Part shown: in pieces, positions 12,943-14,379 of the stretch
Position numbering within the stretch: position 1 is the stretch's first letter
How the letters are laid out: the number at the start of each line of letters is the position of its first letter
DNA from: Gammaproteobacteria bacterium UBA6173
GTDB taxonomy: Bacteria > Pseudomonadota > Gammaproteobacteria > Pseudomonadales > Pseudohongiellaceae
Direction of reading: 5' to 3'
NCBI GenBank assembly: GCA_002422225.1
Contig: DITX01000178.1
Location: 4,724-19,102 of the forward strand
DNA length: 14,379 nucleotides
Position numbers and translations under genes: made by a program
Notes under the pieces: generated by a model
The model's database searches: none
Told to the model about the DNA's origin: nothing
The model's input: the letters and a program-made list of their open reading frames with translations, nothing else

Positions 12943-14379
12943 TCAATTCCCCAAATACCGAGCTACACGAAAACCAAGATCGTTACGCGCTTCTTCACCG
13001 AAGTCGCGGTATGACGGTCTTAACTCCGTCATGGTGCCATGTGCCCAGCTGGAACCTTTAATCGTGCGGTAGCGCCCCTCTTCAGGGCCAACAGGATCTG
13101 TTTCACGCACACTGCTTAATCCACTCACGGCGCCATAAACATCATGTACCCATTCAGAAACGTTGCCCGCCATGTCATACAATCCAAGTGCAGAGGGCGC
13201 AAACAATCCTACATTGGAGGTAACGGCATAGCGGTCATTCATGCCGCGTAAATACTGCCCCAGAAAAGCGGCGGTAGATTCATCAGCAAAGTTCCCGTGT
13301 TCGGGCGTGGGGGGCCAGGTGTCGCCCCAAGGGAAACGTCGGGTACCACCTTGCCCATCAGCGCGTGCGGCCCACTCCCACTCCGCTTCAGTCGGCAATC
13401 GATATCCATTAGCGTCGGCATTGATACCGGTGACGGCACCCTCTTGAATGATGTAAAACGCAGTCAAAGATTCCTGTGAGCTCAACCAGTTTGCATACAG
13501 GGCTGCGTCCAACCAGGTGACTTGCACCGCCGGCTGGTTGGGCAAGTCCAGCGAAGTACCTTGCAAAGTGCCGGACGCATGATCCGCACGGAAGCGTCTG
13601 AACTGTTCATTGGTCACCGGATGCAGTGACAGGTAAAACGGTTTGACCATATTCACATCGCGTAGCGTCTCGTTGGCACGCCGTCCCGGCTCACGGCGTG
13701 ATGAGCCCATGGTATAGGGATAGGGATAAAACAACTGCAAGGTCTGGCCACCGGCGCTGGTAATGACGGGCTGAATCGCATCCTGTCTTGCCTGCTCTTC
13801 TGTTTTGAGCTGTACGCGAATCTCCTGGTCGAGTCCTGGGCGCGAGGTAAAGTTGGTGGCGTAAGCAACAAACCCCTCTTTGCGAATTTCGATACGTTGT
13901 GTGGCGGCAATCAATTCCAGGGTTTGGTTGGCCACACCCTTCAGCTCGCCATCTACATACAATTCAGCATCCGCTGGCTCAGCAATGACGCGTACCAAGT
14001 TGGTCACAGGATCCAGTGCAATCGTAATGTCCTGCCCTTGCTCTGCGGTGGTTCTGACCGTGCGCGCGGCGGTATTAAAACCAGTGCGGAATAATCGAAC
14101 ATCGTGCGCCTGACCTGGAGGCAAGGACACTTCGAGGGGCGTCTGGCCCCGGAATTCACCGTTGATCGTGACATTAGCATTGCCGGGAATAGACCGGATA
14201 AACACCAGACCGTCGGCCGCCTCAAGTGTGACATCCGGCACACGGATGTCCGCGCCGGCACTCACCTGCAAATCATCCTGCCAGGCTTTGTATCCGCTGC
14301 GTTTTAAGGTGATGTCGTAGGCGCCTTGCAGCAACTCAATCTGCGCAGGGGTGACACCCAGCACTTCACCATTAGCGAT
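12943..14379 (-). CDS. PEGA-repeat and SUMF1/FGE-like domain protein (5' end outside window)
   Basis: 478 residues are visible and the frame is open to the right edge; the first visible codons (IANGEVLGVTP) are already inside a PEGA repeat. Using visible numbering, three PEGA repeats follow one another: ~1-50 (GVTPAQIELLQGAYDITLKR), ~57-125 (NVTINGEFRGQTPLEVSLPP) and ~126-192 (ELYVDGELKGVANQTLELIA). They are the beta-sandwich modules common in cell-surface proteins. From ~205 comes a formylglycine-generating-enzyme-like (SUMF1) domain: YTMGSSRREPGRRANETL, FYLSLHPVTNEQFRRF, GYRLPTEAEWEWAAR (325-339), FPWGDTWPPTPEHGNFA, GLYDMAGNVSEWVHDVY (399-415), RTIKGSSW, and RPSYRDFGEEARNDLGFRVAR at the end. 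No cysteine occurs in the visible 478 residues, so the redox Cys of true formylglycine enzymes are absent. It is probably a binding or structural domain. It is the first visible gene of the operon; promoter and N-terminus lie beyond the window. Confidence 0.85.
   Translation of the reverse strand: MANGEVLGVTPAQIELLQGAYDITLKRSGYKAWQDDLQVSAGADIRVPDVTLEAADGLVFIRSIPGNANVTINGEFRGQTPLEVSLPPGQAHDVRLFRTGFNTAARTVRTTAEQGQDITIALDPVTNLVRVIAEPADAELYVDGELKGVANQTLELIAATQRIEIRKEGFVAYATNFTSRPGLDQEIRVQLKTEEQARQDAIQPVITSAGGQTLQLFYPYPYTMGSSRREPGRRANETLRDVNMVKPFYLSLHPVTNEQFRRFRADHASGTLQGTSLDLPNQPAVQVTWLDAALYANWLSSQESLTAFYIIQEGAVTGINADANGYRLPTEAEWEWAARADGQGGTRRFPWGDTWPPTPEHGNFADESTAAFLGQYLRGMNDRYAVTSNVGLFAPSALGLYDMAGNVSEWVHDVYGAVSGLSSVRETDPVGPEEGRYRTIKGSSWAHGTMTELRPSYRDFGEEARNDLGFRVARYLGN
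12948..12952 (-). promoter_or_regulatory. Ribosome-binding site of the small Gln/Glu-rich gene
   Basis: GGGGA, read on the minus strand, sits 7 bases before the ATG at 12940 and inside the last codons of the PEGA/SUMF gene. It decides the start in favour of that ATG over the TTG at 12946. Confidence 0.6.

Noticed and set aside
5193..14379. Zorya anti-phage system
   Set aside because: Only the MotA-like channel idea is shared. There is no ZorB-type OmpA domain, no ZorC/ZorD/ZorE and no helicase or nuclease gene in the visible operon.

Overview
The window looks like a chromosomal segment of a Gram-negative gammaproteobacterium, perhaps a marine, oligotroph-like lineage. The basis is moderate GC throughout, many lipobox signal peptides, Shine-Dalgarno-led genes, and families typical of that group (YtrA-type GntR, SIMPL, class C-like serine hydrolase, PPK2, LysM-like-tailed M48 protease). 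The taxonomic call is inference; there is no rRNA or tRNA to anchor it. No mobile element, CRISPR array or RNA gene was recognised.

Layout. (1) Bases 1-1271, plus strand: the 3' part of a YtrA-type GntR repressor, overlapping by 4 bp the first ~52 codons of an ABC-transporter ATPase. Right after the Walker A motif the ATPase is joined, out of frame, to the C-terminal half of an integral-membrane acyltransferase. Both are broken at about base 520-531, so this is a real deletion/fusion or an assembly chimera. (2) Bases 1281-3596, minus strand: a polyphosphate kinase 2 followed closely by a lipoprotein serine hydrolase (beta-lactamase fold, SxxK). (3) Bases 3819-5033, plus strand: a lipid-anchored cytochrome c'-like protein with a C-terminal CxxCH, and a membrane-anchored SIMPL protein, 9 bp apart. 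(4) Bases 5193-14379, minus strand: one long, tightly packed probable operon that enters from the right edge and is read leftwards.

The operon order is: PEGA-repeat/SUMF protein (5' end outside the window), small Gln/Glu-rich exported protein, MotA/TolQ/ExbB channel subunit, actin/Hsp70-like (ASKHA) protein with an FHA-like tail, two paralogous membrane-anchored VWA proteins, two lipoproteins, and an M48 zinc-protease lipoprotein. Two junctions overlap (4 and 8 bp), two are 2-4 bp, and the rest are under ~75 bp.

The operon is the most interesting part. Both VWA proteins begin with a cytoplasmic stub and one transmembrane segment of the form FLDVxSCGFGA. Its Asp near the membrane entry resembles the ExbD/TolR segment (PLxDVxxxLL). 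With the adjacent TolQ/ExbB-like protein, this suggests a proton-motive-force-driven stator whose ExbD/TolR periplasmic domain has been replaced by a coiled coil plus a VWA domain. The channel, the twin VWA proteins, the SUMF and PEGA folds (the SUMF domain lacks the catalytic cysteines), the outer-membrane-type lipoproteins and the M48 protease would together make an envelope-spanning machine of unknown purpose. Individual families are recognised with good confidence; the complex, its energisation and its role are inference.
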